Below, in pieces: positions 41,613 through 49,920 of a DNA stretch of 64,000 nt. A model generated the notes under the pieces. It had not been told where the DNA came from. It saw nothing but the letters and a program-made list of their open reading frames with translations, and did no database searches. Numbering within the stretch: position 1 is the first letter of the stretch; each line of letters starts with the position of its first letter. A program made the translations under genes and the position numbers. This DNA is from Maribacter sp. MMG018 (GTDB taxonomy: Bacteria; Bacteroidota; Bacteroidia; Flavobacteriales; Flavobacteriaceae): positions 372,001-436,000 of the forward strand of contig NZ_JAGJEC010000002.1 of assembly GCF_018100785.1 (NCBI RefSeq), read 5' to 3'.

Positions 41613-42935
41613 ATGCAAAAGTTTCTCAAACTCTTAAGAATATCCATTTATATTACCGCAGGTATCACCTTGCTAAATCTTCTTGTTTTTTTGGACGAGC
41701 CTTTAACTTGGTCCGTTTTTTTAGAATATTCTGGAATCTGTTTTCTTTTTAGCTTTGTGCTCACCCTGGTAAACGCTTATTATTACGACGGTGTATCCAT
41801 AAAATACGACTGGGCAACACAACCAAAGACCCGTTTGTGGGTAGGGGCCTTGGGATCCATTGTTCTCTCTATAATAGTCTTTGGGTTATTAAGAATGTTC
41901 TTGTCAATAGTGGTGTATGGCCAAACCTACAGGCATTTTATGGCGAACGAAGAATCTTTTGCCTACGTTTTTGCTATCATTGTTACAGTATTGATTTCTT
42001 TGTTCTTGCATGCTTTTCATTTTTATAAGGCATTGCAGGAAAACAAGGTAAAGGAGCAAAAAATAATTGCCGGTACCGCTTCTGCCAAGTTCGATGCCCT
42101 AAAAAATCAATTAGATCCACATTTTCTATTTAATAGCCTTAATGTGCTGACGAGCTTAATAGAGGAGGACCCCAACCAGGCTCAAAAATTCACCACTTCA
42201 TTATCAAAGGTTTATAGGTATGTGTTAGAGCAAAAGAACAAAGATTTGGTTTCGGTAGATGAGGAGTTGCAATTTGCAAAAACCTATGTAAAGCTATTAA
42301 AAATGCGCTTTGAAGATAGTATTGTTTTGGACATACCTGAAAAGGCCAGCAATCCCGAAGCTAAAATTGTTCCGCTGTCCCTACAGCTTTTATTGGAGAA
42401 TGCCGTAAAACATAATATCGTTAATTCCGTAAAGCCCTTACATATAAAAATCTATGAAGATAACGGGCAGTTACGGGTTACCAATAATCTACAAGAAAAA
42501 CAAGTAGTAAAGAAAAGTAGTGGGGTAGGACTTCAGAATATTCAACAACGGTACGAGTTGCTAAGCAACCGTAAAATGGAAATTACAAAGACCGCTACCG
42601 ATTTTACGGTAAATCTGCCTATACTCACACAGCAGGTGTCGGTAGTGGAGACCCAAGACGATTATATAGATGACAAACGCTACCAGAAGGCAAAAGAAAA
42701 AGTAGAGGCCATAAAAGGTTTTTATGGAAACCTGATCGCGTATTGTATCGTAATACCGTGCCTTGCATTCTTAAACTATAAGACCACAAGTTTTCCATGG
42801 ATTATCTTTCCTGTCGTAGGATGGGGGTTTGGCCTTCTTACCCATGGTTTAGAGGCTTTTGGCTATCATCCCATTTGGGGAAAAAGATGGGAAGAGAGAA
42901 AGCTTCGCGAGTTAATGGAAAAAGAGGATTTTTAA
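41613..42935 (+). CDS. LytS-type sensor histidine kinase fused to a 2TM domain
   Basis: A 440-residue membrane kinase. Four N-terminal helices (about 8-30, 38-60, 74-100, 112-138) lead to a His_kinase domain with His170 (LKNQLDPHFLFNSLNVL), an N box (LLLENAVKHN) and a G box (SGVGLQNIQQRY). From about residue 355 the protein ends with a 2TM domain (RYQKAKEKVEAIKGFYGN, then GWGFGLLTHGLEAFGYHP and WEERKLRELM), the same module that is found alone in the next four genes. Its partner is the LytTR regulator at 44505. The module at the kinase C-terminus may hold it to the stand-alone 2TM proteins. Confidence 0.9.
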   Translation: MQKFLKLLRISIYITAGITLLNLLVFLDEPLTWSVFLEYSGICFLFSFVLTLVNAYYYDGVSIKYDWATQPKTRLWVGALGSIVLSIIVFGLLRMFLSIVVYGQTYRHFMANEESFAYVFAIIVTVLISLFLHAFHFYKALQENKVKEQKIIAGTASAKFDALKNQLDPHFLFNSLNVLTSLIEEDPNQAQKFTTSLSKVYRYVLEQKNKDLVSVDEELQFAKTYVKLLKMRFEDSIVLDIPEKASNPEAKIVPLSLQLLLENAVKHNIVNSVKPLHIKIYEDNGQLRVTNNLQEKQVVKKSSGVGLQNIQQRYELLSNRKMEITKTATDFTVNLPILTQQVSVVETQDDYIDDKRYQKAKEKVEAIKGFYGNLIAYCIVIPCLAFLNYKTTSFPWIIFPVVGWGFGLLTHGLEAFGYHPIWGKRWEERKLRELMEKEDF

Positions 42936-43032
42936 TCCATTTCTTGGAGAGTCACCCTGTTCTTGACCTATCGGAGGTCAGGTTTCAATGATGTGTTTTA
43001 ATTGCCTTTAGACCACTGTACGGTACCCTTTT

Positions 43033-43064
43033 ACATTCTATCCTTAAAATTTTACAGTTGGGTA
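43033..43064 (+). promoter_or_regulatory. Candidate LytTR binding site, copy 2
   Basis: Half-sites ACATTCTATCC from 43033 and ACAGTTGGGTA from 43054, 21 bases apart. It matches copy 1 at 40450-40481 in most positions, including ATCCTT and the following TTC. It lies in the 217-base gap between the 2TM kinase and the first stand-alone 2TM gene, so the array probably has an internal regulated promoter. A TTTTG box ends at 43094, about 60 bases before the ATG. Confidence 0.55.
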
Positions 43065-43152
43065 ATTCATTTTTTAAAAAGCACTGTTCTTTTGTGACCT
43101 TTATACTATAATTAAAATAACCATGGGGTTTAACCCAACTAAAAATCATATT

Positions 43153-43431
43153 ATGAATACTACGGAAGAAATTAAATACATCAGGGCAAAAGAAAAAGTG
43201 GAGGCCATTAAATCATTTTACAGCAACTTAATGGCATATTGTATCGTAATACCTTTTTTGGCATGGGTAAATTACAATACCACAAGTTTTCCATGGGTCG
43301 TTTTTCCGGCCGTAGGATGGGGAATAGGTTTGGTAGGACACTGGTTTCAAGCATACGGTTACAACCCGATATTGGGAAAAGGATGGGAAGAACGTAAACT
43401 AAGGGAGTTTATGAAAGAAGAGGAGTTATAA
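43153..43431 (+). CDS. 2TM domain protein 1
   Basis: A 92-residue protein consisting of one 2TM module (PF13239): IRAKEKVEAIKSFYSNL, helix 1, a short NYNTTSFPW turn, helix 2 with AVGWGIGLVGHWFQAYGY, then NPILGKGWEERKLREFM. It is very close to the C-terminal module of the kinase at 41613, suggesting a recent copy. The frame is open from 43123, but the ATG at 43153 is followed at once by the conserved part. The function of 2TM proteins is unknown. They regularly accompany LytS/LytTR pairs in Bacteroidota. Confidence 0.85.
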   Translation: MNTTEEIKYIRAKEKVEAIKSFYSNLMAYCIVIPFLAWVNYNTTSFPWVVFPAVGWGIGLVGHWFQAYGYNPILGKGWEERKLREFMKEEEL

Positions 43432-43476
43432 GGATTAATTATATTTAAAACATCATTACACCAACAACCAACTATC

Positions 43477-43779
43477 ATGACACAAAGAGATCAAGAAGCA
43501 AAGTATTTCAGGGCAAAGGAACGTGTTGAGAACATCAAGAAATTTTATACGGGCCTACTGTCTTATGTGATTTTTATAGCTTTTTTGGCCGGACTTAACT
43601 ATTGGACGGACAAATGGAACTATCCATGGTTTTTGTGGGCTGCCTTTGGGTGGGGCATAGGCTTGGTTTTTCAAGGGGTGAAAGCATTTGGTTTTAATCC
43701 TATATTCGGTAAAGACTGGGAGAACAGAAAAATCAAAGAATTAATGAGAGAAGAGGAGGAACAAAAAAAGTGGAAATAA
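43477..43779 (+). CDS. 2TM domain protein 2
   Basis: A 100-residue 2TM protein: KYFRAKERVENIKKFYTGL, two membrane helices with GWGIGLVFQGVKAFGFNPIFGKDWENRK between and after them, and a charged C-terminal tail (LMREEEEQKKWK). It lies 45 bases after protein 1. Its stop codon TAA shares its last base with the ATG of the next gene, so translation is coupled. Confidence 0.85.
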   Translation: MTQRDQEAKYFRAKERVENIKKFYTGLLSYVIFIAFLAGLNYWTDKWNYPWFLWAAFGWGIGLVFQGVKAFGFNPIFGKDWENRKIKELMREEEEQKKWK

Positions 43780-44102
43780 TGGAAAGGAAGGACGTAAAAT
43801 TGGAAAGAGCGAAAAAAAGACTCAAAGAACTGAAAGGTTTTTATTGGCATTTAACCGTTTACATTTTAGTAAATACCTTTATTACGATAAGTACTATAGT
43901 AGGCAGGATGAACAATGGGGCCGAGATCACGGATGTGCTAGATTTTGGAAGTTTTGCCATATGGTTCTTCTGGGGAATAGGGTTGTTTTTCCATGGCATG
44001 AAGGTGTTCTCTTATAATCCTATTTTTTCAAAAGAATGGGAAGAGCGCCAAATACAGAAATATATAGAAAAGGATAGGCAAGAAGCCGAAAAATACAGAT
44101 AA
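43779..44102 (+). CDS. 2TM domain protein 3
   Basis: A 107-residue 2TM protein with LERAKKRLKELKGFYWHLTVY before helix 1, then IWFFWGIGLFFHGMKVFSYNPIFSKEWEERQ. The frame is open from a GTG at 43770, but the ATG at 43779 overlaps the previous stop (TAATG) and is the better start. It is more divergent than proteins 1 and 2, with a longer loop between the helices (GRMNNGAEITDVLDFGS). Confidence 0.83.
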   Translation: MERKDVKLERAKKRLKELKGFYWHLTVYILVNTFITISTIVGRMNNGAEITDVLDFGSFAIWFFWGIGLFFHGMKVFSYNPIFSKEWEERQIQKYIEKDRQEAEKYR

Positions 44103-44103
44103 C

Positions 44104-44469
44104 ATGGAGAACGTTCATCAATCAGAAAAATTTGTAAGAGCTCAACGACAGGTAGCACAAATAAAAAAGTTCTATAAACATGTTAGAATTTTTATAGTTG
44201 TAAATATTATTCTACTATTGATAAAATTTAAGGTCCAGGATTATTTTGACTCGCAAGGGTTTAATGATGAGAACTTTGTTGATTGGTTTGAATGGAATAT
44301 TATAGGAACTCCCATTTTATGGGGTATAATACTTTTGGTTCACGGTATTTATGTCTTTAAGTTCAAAGCCATACCTTGGACCGAAATGAAACCGGGTTTC
44401 GTTAAAAATTGGGAAAAAAAACAAATTGAAAAGTTCTTAAAAGAAGAGGACGATAAATCAAAACCATGA
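44104..44469 (+). CDS. 2TM domain protein 4
   Basis: A 121-residue 2TM protein, the most divergent of the set. It starts KFVRAQRQVAQIKKFYKHVR and keeps GIILLVHGIYVFKFKAIPW after helix 2 and NWEKKQIEKFL at the end. The loop between helices is acidic and long (DSQGFNDENFVDWFEWN). It starts 1 base after the previous stop and ends 35 bases before the LytTR regulator. Confidence 0.8.
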   Translation: MENVHQSEKFVRAQRQVAQIKKFYKHVRIFIVVNIILLLIKFKVQDYFDSQGFNDENFVDWFEWNIIGTPILWGIILLVHGIYVFKFKAIPWTEMKPGFVKNWEKKQIEKFLKEEDDKSKP

Positions 44470-44504
44470 ACTAGTATTTGACAGGTTTAAAATAGTAAAG
44501 AATA

Positions 44505-45260
44505 ATGAACGTAATAATTATTGAGGACGAAAAACCTGCGGCTAGACGCTTGGGGCGGTTATTGGCAGAATTGGATGTTGAGGTTTCCACTATGCTGCAT
44601 TCTGTAGAAGAGGCCATACAATGGTTTCAAGACAATAAGCATCCCGACCTTATTTTTTTGGATATCCAACTGTCTGATGGCCTGTCTTTTGAAATATTCG
44701 ATGTAATAGAAATTAAGAGCGCTATCATATTTACCACGGCTTATGATGAATATGCCCTGCAGGCCTTTAAGCTGAACAGTATAGATTATTTGCTTAAACC
44801 TATAGATGACGAAGAGTTAGAAAGTGCGGTTAATAAATACAGGGAACTAAAACCTTCTTCAAACAAACTCACCCTAGATTTTGAGGACATAAAACAGTTG
44901 TTGGTAAACCCTATAGAAAGGGAATATAAAAAAAGGTTTACGGCAAAGGTGGGGCAGCATTTAAAAATTATCAATGCAGATGAAGTGGCCTGTTTTTATA
45001 GTGAAAACAAAGGTACGTATGCCGCAACCAGCGATGGTAGAAATTACTTGTTGGATACGACCCTAGAAAACCTGGAAAGCGAATTGGAGCCCAAAACATT
45101 TTTTAGGGTAAGCCGTAAGTTTTACGTAAACATAGACTTTATAAAAGATATTGTATCCTATACCAACTCTAGATTACAGATTAAGTTGAACGGTTGTCCA
45201 GAGTTGGAAATAATTGTAAGTAGAGAACGGGTAAAAGATTTTAAACTCTGGTTGGAGTAA
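44505..45260 (+). CDS. LytTR-family response regulator of the 2TM operon
   Basis: A 251-residue regulator. The receiver (1-115) has Glu7-Asp8 and phospho-acceptor Asp53 (LIFLDIQLSDG), with Lys in LLKPID. The LytTR domain (about 145-250) contains KIINADEVACFYSENKGTY, TFFRVSRKFYVNIDFI and the DNA-contact strand LQIKLNGCPELEIIVSRERVKDFK (seen in two parts). It is the likely partner of the kinase at 41613. The paired repeats at 40450 and 43033 in the same operon suggest autoregulation. Confidence 0.92.
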   Translation: MNVIIIEDEKPAARRLGRLLAELDVEVSTMLHSVEEAIQWFQDNKHPDLIFLDIQLSDGLSFEIFDVIEIKSAIIFTTAYDEYALQAFKLNSIDYLLKPIDDEELESAVNKYRELKPSSNKLTLDFEDIKQLLVNPIEREYKKRFTAKVGQHLKIINADEVACFYSENKGTYAATSDGRNYLLDTTLENLESELEPKTFFRVSRKFYVNIDFIKDIVSYTNSRLQIKLNGCPELEIIVSRERVKDFKLWLE

Positions 45261-45294
45261 TCGGAATTTAGTTGTGTTTACTTTGTCTGTGCGA

Positions 45295-46488
45295 CTATTT
45301 TTCTTTTTCTACCCTATTTTCATCAAACGAAGAAGGCAACAATTTAGGAATTAACTTAATAAAAATAGGGAGTAATATTGCTCCGCCCGGCAATAAGAAT
45401 ATAGCCAAAGAAGGTATACTTTTAAAAATATCCAAAAGTTGTGATTGTACTTTTTTCTTTTCCTCTTTACTGAGGTCCCTAACGGTCGATTTGGATAATA
45501 GGGCCACCAGTTCTGCACTTTCCGATAGTTCTTTTTGAAGCCGTTTGCTGTTTCTTAAGATCAGTCGGTTTACCAATTTAGACATATTGTCATAAAACTG
45601 AAAAGCCATGTTGTGCTCTTGTAGAAAAGGAATGGTCTCTTTGTGTGAGTTTATGAACTTGGTAACATCGGTAAGTGAATTATCTATAATGTTATCGTCG
45701 AAATGTAAATCTTTGCCAAGGCCATAAATAAATTCAGACTCAGTGTATTCTAAAGAATGGTCTTCCCAGACCGTTAAACAGGCAAAATCCAATAGGTATC
45801 TATTCTCCCAGATATCTTTGTTGGATATTAGTTGCATCCTGTATGAATCATCATATTTTTGGCCATCACTGTTTATATAGGTCAATGAAGAATCTAGTAA
45901 CTGCGCCAATTTTTTGTCCGTTTTGCTCCTTTTTTTTGATCTTAAGGCGTTGTAACTAATATTAAGGGCCAAATACTCTAGTTTTTGGGCCTGTCTTAAA
46001 ATATCTTTTGAGTCCGTTAGGTACTTTCGAAACAATAGAACATCTATAAAAAGAAGTGAATTGGTAATAAGGCCATTAAAGGTCTTACTTATAATATTGT
46101 CTTCTATATACACCCTTGACTCCAGTATTTTTTCCAGTTTAGAAGAAGTCTTGTTTCCAGAGAACAGTTTTCCTAAGAACGAAACCTGATTTACTTCCAG
46201 AGCTTCGTAAAACTCGAACATGGTTTTTAGGTATAGATCAAAATCTGAGTGTGAAGTTTCTATCTTAAAGGTGAAATAAAGTGCCGTTAACAGGTTTATT
46301 TTGGCCATTTCATCTTCAGAAGGGGTGTGCTCAGGAATAATAAAAGGAGGGAAACCGGTGCTTATGCCGTATACGAAGCCTATTTTTTTTAAGGCATCAT
46401 ATAGCTCACCAAAGCTAACATAGGTGTTTTCGTGCTTCTTGATCAGTGAGCCAAATTTATCGATCCAACCGTTGGCGGATGGGTTCAT
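45295..46488 (-). CDS. LETM1-related protein
   Basis: A 397-residue protein resembling the LETM1-related proteins of Flavobacteriaceae. Most of it is helical and soluble. The last 60 residues carry the LETM1-like core: KKKVQSQLLDIFKSIPSLAIF, then LLPGGAILLPIFIKLIPKLLPSSF, the segment that in mitochondrial LETM1 forms the membrane helix and the start of the ribosome-binding domain. The eukaryotic protein handles potassium/proton or calcium exchange. The bacterial role is not established, though relatives have been called biofilm-associated. It converges on the LytTR gene, 34 bases apart. Confidence 0.75.
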   Translation of the reverse strand: MNPSANGWIDKFGSLIKKHENTYVSFGELYDALKKIGFVYGISTGFPPFIIPEHTPSEDEMAKINLLTALYFTFKIETSHSDFDLYLKTMFEFYEALEVNQVSFLGKLFSGNKTSSKLEKILESRVYIEDNIISKTFNGLITNSLLFIDVLLFRKYLTDSKDILRQAQKLEYLALNISYNALRSKKRSKTDKKLAQLLDSSLTYINSDGQKYDDSYRMQLISNKDIWENRYLLDFACLTVWEDHSLEYTESEFIYGLGKDLHFDDNIIDNSLTDVTKFINSHKETIPFLQEHNMAFQFYDNMSKLVNRLILRNSKRLQKELSESAELVALLSKSTVRDLSKEEKKKVQSQLLDIFKSIPSLAIFLLPGGAILLPIFIKLIPKLLPSSFDENRVEKEK

Positions 46489-46509
46489 ATACCATTATTT
46501 TGGGAACCA

Positions 46510-46517
46510 CAAAGTTA
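46510..46517 (-). promoter_or_regulatory. -7 promoter element of the LETM1-like gene
   Basis: Minus strand TAACTTTG, an exact TAnnTTTG match, about 21 bases before the start codon. No TTG lies 17-23 bases further upstream. Confidence 0.45.
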
Positions 46518-46863
46518 GTTAATTGAATCTTTTGTTGTTATAGAAATTATGTTACGAATCATGAAGGTCTCGTAATTACCGCCAAACATAAAGACTAAGA
46601 GGTATTTGTTCTTTTGTGGCCAATATACGGGGCGCTCATTTTAAGAAGCCTACCTGTCATTTTTAAGGTTGATATACCTAATTTTTAACATTTAGAGGTG
46701 AATATGAGTGTATTTCATCGAAAATTATACAATTATTAAGAATTTATTAGATGAAATGTATATGTTTATCGTTGAAATGCATTGTATAACATTGAAAAGA
46801 CACCAAACGCTTATCAATGGATAAAGTACTATAACTAAACCAACCTTGTAAATTACTTTTATT

Positions 46864-46968
46864 ATGACATACCTTCTTTTCTCTTTATGGATTACGGTCA
46901 TGGCTTTTATGGTAGGTAAAAGTATAATGGCGCATCGTTCGCTTCAAAGAACACTTAACAGAAAGTAA
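46864..46968 (+). CDS. Possible small membrane protein (34 aa)
   Basis: ATG at 46864 to TAA at 46966 encodes a 34-residue peptide starting MTYLLFSLWITVMAFMVGKS and ending in a basic tail with HRSLQRTLNRK. This is one membrane helix followed by positive charges, the usual layout of bacterial small membrane proteins. It lies in an otherwise empty 608-base space on the opposite strand to both neighbours. The AT-rich codons and good hydrophobic pattern favour a real gene. No promoter or terminator confirms it. Confidence 0.4.
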   Translation: MTYLLFSLWITVMAFMVGKSIMAHRSLQRTLNRK

Positions 46969-47096
46969 TATCCATTACATTTTATAGATATTTTTTGTAA
47001 TACGGCCAATTTATTGTTGGTAGGATAAAATGGCAATATCCATTTTGTACGGAATAAATAACCGTTTTAAGATGGGGTGTTGGGTATGCTCCAAAT

Positions 47097-47885
47097 TTAT
47101 AGGTCTATGAAATTATCCAGGTCTAAAGTCCAATCGTAGTTTTTATATACTAGGTCTATATTTTTTGTAGTGGGAATCAAATCATTTTGTTTCAATATTT
47201 TTTTGATTCCGCTTTCTCCTCCAAAATCACCTCTAAACCAACTAAAGAGAGAAGTAACAGAAGCTTCTTTCTTAAGGTCGTTATAGTCTGTTGTACTGCT
47301 CAAATATGCCTTAGTGCCTTTGTCAAATTGTTCGTTTACCCTTTCCCATTCGTATATAGCTACTGGCGGACAGTCTTTTGCCCCACAATTTAAGGCAAAA
47401 TGTATCCGATAGTCTCGCTTGTTTACCCGCAATCTTCTTTCCAACTTACCGGGAAACCATTTTCTAATGTACCCAAGACCGTATTCCCATTGCGATTTTC
47501 TAAGAATTCCATGTTCTATTTCCGCAAATGAAACTTTTTCGCCGGCAATAGTGATCTGTTCTTTTTTAAAGAAACTACCTCGGTCTTTATATAGATCCGG
47601 ATTTTTTTTGAGAATCAACTGAATGTATGCATTATATATGTTGGTCCAAAAGGCCAACTTTTTAGCATCTGTGTCTAGCGAACTCTCTAAATTTTTTAAA
47701 CTGGTCTTGGCCAATATATCTTCTATATTTTCGGTGTTTTTGTTCTGTTTTATTTGTTCTAGCAAATCTTCTGAAAGCTCATTGTAGTCTATGTCTTTTA
47801 CGATAGCTTCATCTTGATCTTGGGTGCTTTTGCAAGACATCATCGTAATTATAAAAATGGAAAATATAAGTCTTATACGCGTCAT
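47097..47885 (-). CDS. DUF547 family lipoprotein
   Basis: A 262-residue protein of the DUF547 family (PF04784). The lipoprotein signal is TMMSC, with cysteine near residue 18. Conserved parts are AFWTNIYNAYIQLILKKNP, FAEIEHGILR, and RIHFALNCGAKDCPPVAIY with the invariant cysteines, then ATKAYLSS-like (here GTKAYLSS). The fold of bacterial members resembles papain-like or transglutaminase-like folds, but the function is unknown. The frame extends to 47969. The ATG at 47885 places the signal peptide correctly. Confidence 0.87.
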   Translation of the reverse strand: MTRIRLIFSIFIITMMSCKSTQDQDEAIVKDIDYNELSEDLLEQIKQNKNTENIEDILAKTSLKNLESSLDTDAKKLAFWTNIYNAYIQLILKKNPDLYKDRGSFFKKEQITIAGEKVSFAEIEHGILRKSQWEYGLGYIRKWFPGKLERRLRVNKRDYRIHFALNCGAKDCPPVAIYEWERVNEQFDKGTKAYLSSTTDYNDLKKEASVTSLFSWFRGDFGGESGIKKILKQNDLIPTTKNIDLVYKNYDWTLDLDNFIDL

Positions 47886-48048
47886 GTTCGTTGTTTTGTC
47901 AATGATATTTATGCTATAATGATAGCTAACATGCGGTAAATAGGTCGTAATTATTAATGAAACTTTCAAAGGTTATTATACTATTTATGTAGATTTAATA
48001 ATTATGTAGCATAACAAGGTTATCTATTCGTAAGTACTATTTGCCCAT

Positions 48049-48750
48049 ATGATAAGCATTATTATTCCCGCACATCAAGAAAAAGAGAACCTAACGGATT
48101 TAATATGTAAAATGTCGGGGTTGAAAAGTAATCATGGTTTTGAGATACTTGTGGCCTTGTCTCCTGATAGTAAAAATAATTTTGATACTGATTTAGGGGA
48201 TAAGGCTCAATTTATAATATGTTCCCAAAAGGGTAGGGCGGTACAAATGAACGAAGCTTCTAGGTTGGCACGGGGAGAAATAGTTGCGTTTATACATGCC
48301 GATGTTAGGCCTCCGACATCTTTTTTTATTGATATAGAAAATGCTATTGCCAATGGTAATGATGCGGGTTTCTTTTCCTATAAATTTGACAAGAATAATC
48401 TGTTGTTGAACATCAATGCCTTCTTCACAAGAAAAGATGGTTTTTTTACAGGAGGGGGAGACCAGTGCCTGTTTATAAAAAAAACAGTCTTTAATGCTTT
48501 GGGAAGATTTAATGAAGCTCAGGTTATTATGGAAGATTTTGAGTTTTTTAAAAGAATGAAACAACAAACTGTACCCTATACCATAGTTAAGAACAACCTT
48601 GTTGTATCGGCACGTAAATATGAGAGCAACTCTTATTTAAAAGTGAATTTATCCAATTTGCTTTTAATGGTACTTTTTAAGATGGGTGTTTCGGGCAGTA
48701 AACTGAAACGTCTTCACGATGCATTATTAAAAACCCCTTACAGTACTTAA
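48049..48750 (+). CDS. Family 2 glycosyltransferase (TIGR04283 type)
   Basis: A 233-residue GT-A fold glycosyltransferase. ISIIIPAHQEKENL begins the nucleotide-sugar site. The QKGRAVQMNEASRLARGEIVAFIHADVRPP segment (read in two parts) carries the DxD-like HAD motif. FFTGGGDQCLFIKKTVFNALGRFNE, with MEDFEFFKRM, supplies the acceptor region and catalytic aspartate. This pattern is that of TIGR04283, named for arsenosugar biosynthesis glycosyltransferases. The usual partner (TIGR04282) and an arsenosugar radical-SAM gene are not in the window, so the true substrate is open. It is divergent from the DUF547 gene. Confidence 0.85.
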   Translation: MISIIIPAHQEKENLTDLICKMSGLKSNHGFEILVALSPDSKNNFDTDLGDKAQFIICSQKGRAVQMNEASRLARGEIVAFIHADVRPPTSFFIDIENAIANGNDAGFFSYKFDKNNLLLNINAFFTRKDGFFTGGGDQCLFIKKTVFNALGRFNEAQVIMEDFEFFKRMKQQTVPYTIVKNNLVVSARKYESNSYLKVNLSNLLLMVLFKMGVSGSKLKRLHDALLKTPYST

Positions 48751-48831
48751 AGCATATAGGTACAGCACTTTTGAAGATATTACTTTAATGCGTGTTATGC
48801 CTTCGCCTATGTATCAAGACTTTGAGAACCG

Positions 48832-49017
48832 TTATTCCTTACTTTTCATGGTTCGTATGAGTCCAACTCCCGAGAAGAAAAATATGGCACCGAGTACGGC
48901 GTAAACAATAAGTTGTTTAGTGTTTCCTGTGCCGTTACCAAATAAAATGGCAGCATAGATAAGTCCTCCTATTCCAAGAAGGGTAAGTATAGTTCCGAAA
49001 AGTTTCTTTAAATCCAT
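48832..49017 (-). CDS. Small two-helix membrane protein (61 aa)
   Basis: A 61-residue protein with two membrane helices (about 8-26 and 36-54) joined by a short GNGTGNTKQ loop, with a lysine-rich tail. It resembles small conserved proteins of Bacteroidota with an LLGIGGLIYAAILF segment. No function is known. It stands alone, with 81 bases to the glycosyltransferase stop on the other strand. Confidence 0.7.
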   Translation of the reverse strand: MDLKKLFGTILTLLGIGGLIYAAILFGNGTGNTKQLIVYAVLGAIFFFSGVGLIRTMKSKE

Positions 49018-49146
49018 GGACGAAAAATAAGAAAATTTTGGTTATCTCTTCTATCAAAGATTTTCTTTTAATTAAGAAATGTAAGAGGTTATGGCTTATA
49101 TAAAGCCGTTACACTTTGGTAAACAAGGTTATTTGGTATGTTGCAA

Positions 49147-49179
49147 AAAAAAGAGCCGCCCATTGGGCGGCCCTTTTTT
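49147..49179 (-). terminator. GC-rich rho-independent terminator
   Basis: GCCGCCC at 49155-49161 and GGGCGGC at 49165-49171 around an ATT loop, flanked by a run of A on the left and T on the right, so it can work on both strands. It lies 18 bases past the stop of the minus-strand YceI gene, the likely user. Confidence 0.85.
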
Positions 49180-49196
49180 AGTATACTATAAAAATT

Positions 49197-49835
49197 TTAT
49201 TTCTTCTGAAGCATTACTTCTGCGTTTAAAGCTACTTCGCTCCAAGTTTTGCTGACACCGTCTTTTCCGGTATGCAAAATTTCACATGCTTTGTTGATAG
49301 AGTTTACGGCATCCATCGCATTCCAATCTTCTAGATTCATAACCCCTGTAAGGGTAATTTTAGAATCATCTGCGGTTGCGTGTTCTAAAGGTAAATTATG
49401 GGTTTCGCCATTAAGGGTAAGGTCAACGGAACATTTGTTGTCCTCAACTTTAAAGCTACCCGAAATTAATTCGGGATTCTTCATGACACCAAAGAAAAAC
49501 TCTAAAAGTTTAGGGTCTCTTACCCCAGTAGGGTCGTTGGTAAACAAACTACTTACCGGTATGCTAAACTCAAGACCGTTCAAGGCCTCCAATGGCGTGC
49601 TTCCACCTTGGCTCTTGGTAATATTTATCTCTTTGAATTCTCCACTTACGGGTACTTTTTCAGTTGTTTTATAAGCTGTAAAACTAACCTTCGAAGAATC
49701 TTCGATTATACTGAACATTTCAGTAGATTCGGATACCTCTTGGGCATCTTTTACTTCTTGATTTTTTTTGGCGTCTTTGCAGCTAAAAGATAATAGTACC
49801 AATGAGCAAAAGAACGCATAAGTTATTTTTTTCAT
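49197..49835 (-). CDS. YceI-like lipoprotein
   Basis: A 212-residue lipoprotein (LLSFSC, cysteine near residue 17) with a YceI domain (PF04264), a lipocalin-like barrel that binds long isoprenoids. Features are SKVSFTAYKTTEKVPVSGEFKEINI and FFFGVMKNPELISGSFKVED, where the family usually has a histidine-rich HF...P motif. The end has LEDWNAMDAVNSINKACEILH. The frame is open to 49886, but the ATG at 49835 places the signal peptide properly. The ligand is not shown. Confidence 0.82.
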   Translation of the reverse strand: MKKITYAFFCSLVLLSFSCKDAKKNQEVKDAQEVSESTEMFSIIEDSSKVSFTAYKTTEKVPVSGEFKEINITKSQGGSTPLEALNGLEFSIPVSSLFTNDPTGVRDPKLLEFFFGVMKNPELISGSFKVEDNKCSVDLTLNGETHNLPLEHATADDSKITLTGVMNLEDWNAMDAVNSINKACEILHTGKDGVSKTWSEVALNAEVMLQKK

Positions 49836-49920
49836 AATTGTGTATTTTATTAAAAGTATAAAGTTACTGATTATATGATTTGACAATAGAATTACTAGGT
49901 CAAAAATTAAAATCTTTTAG

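Larger units (their letters stand above)
46489..47096. other. 608-base region with one possible small gene
   Basis: Apart from the promoter box at 46510-46517 and the 34-codon frame at 46864-46968, I find no gene here. There is no tRNA-like or strong hairpin structure. The AT-rich stretch 46675-46800 has no consensus promoter that I could complete. It separates two minus-strand genes. Confidence 0.4.

Noticed and set aside
42936..43152. A small RNA gene in the gap before the 2TM array
   Set aside because: The conserved part of this gap is explained by the second copy of the paired repeat. No strong hairpin with a T run is present.
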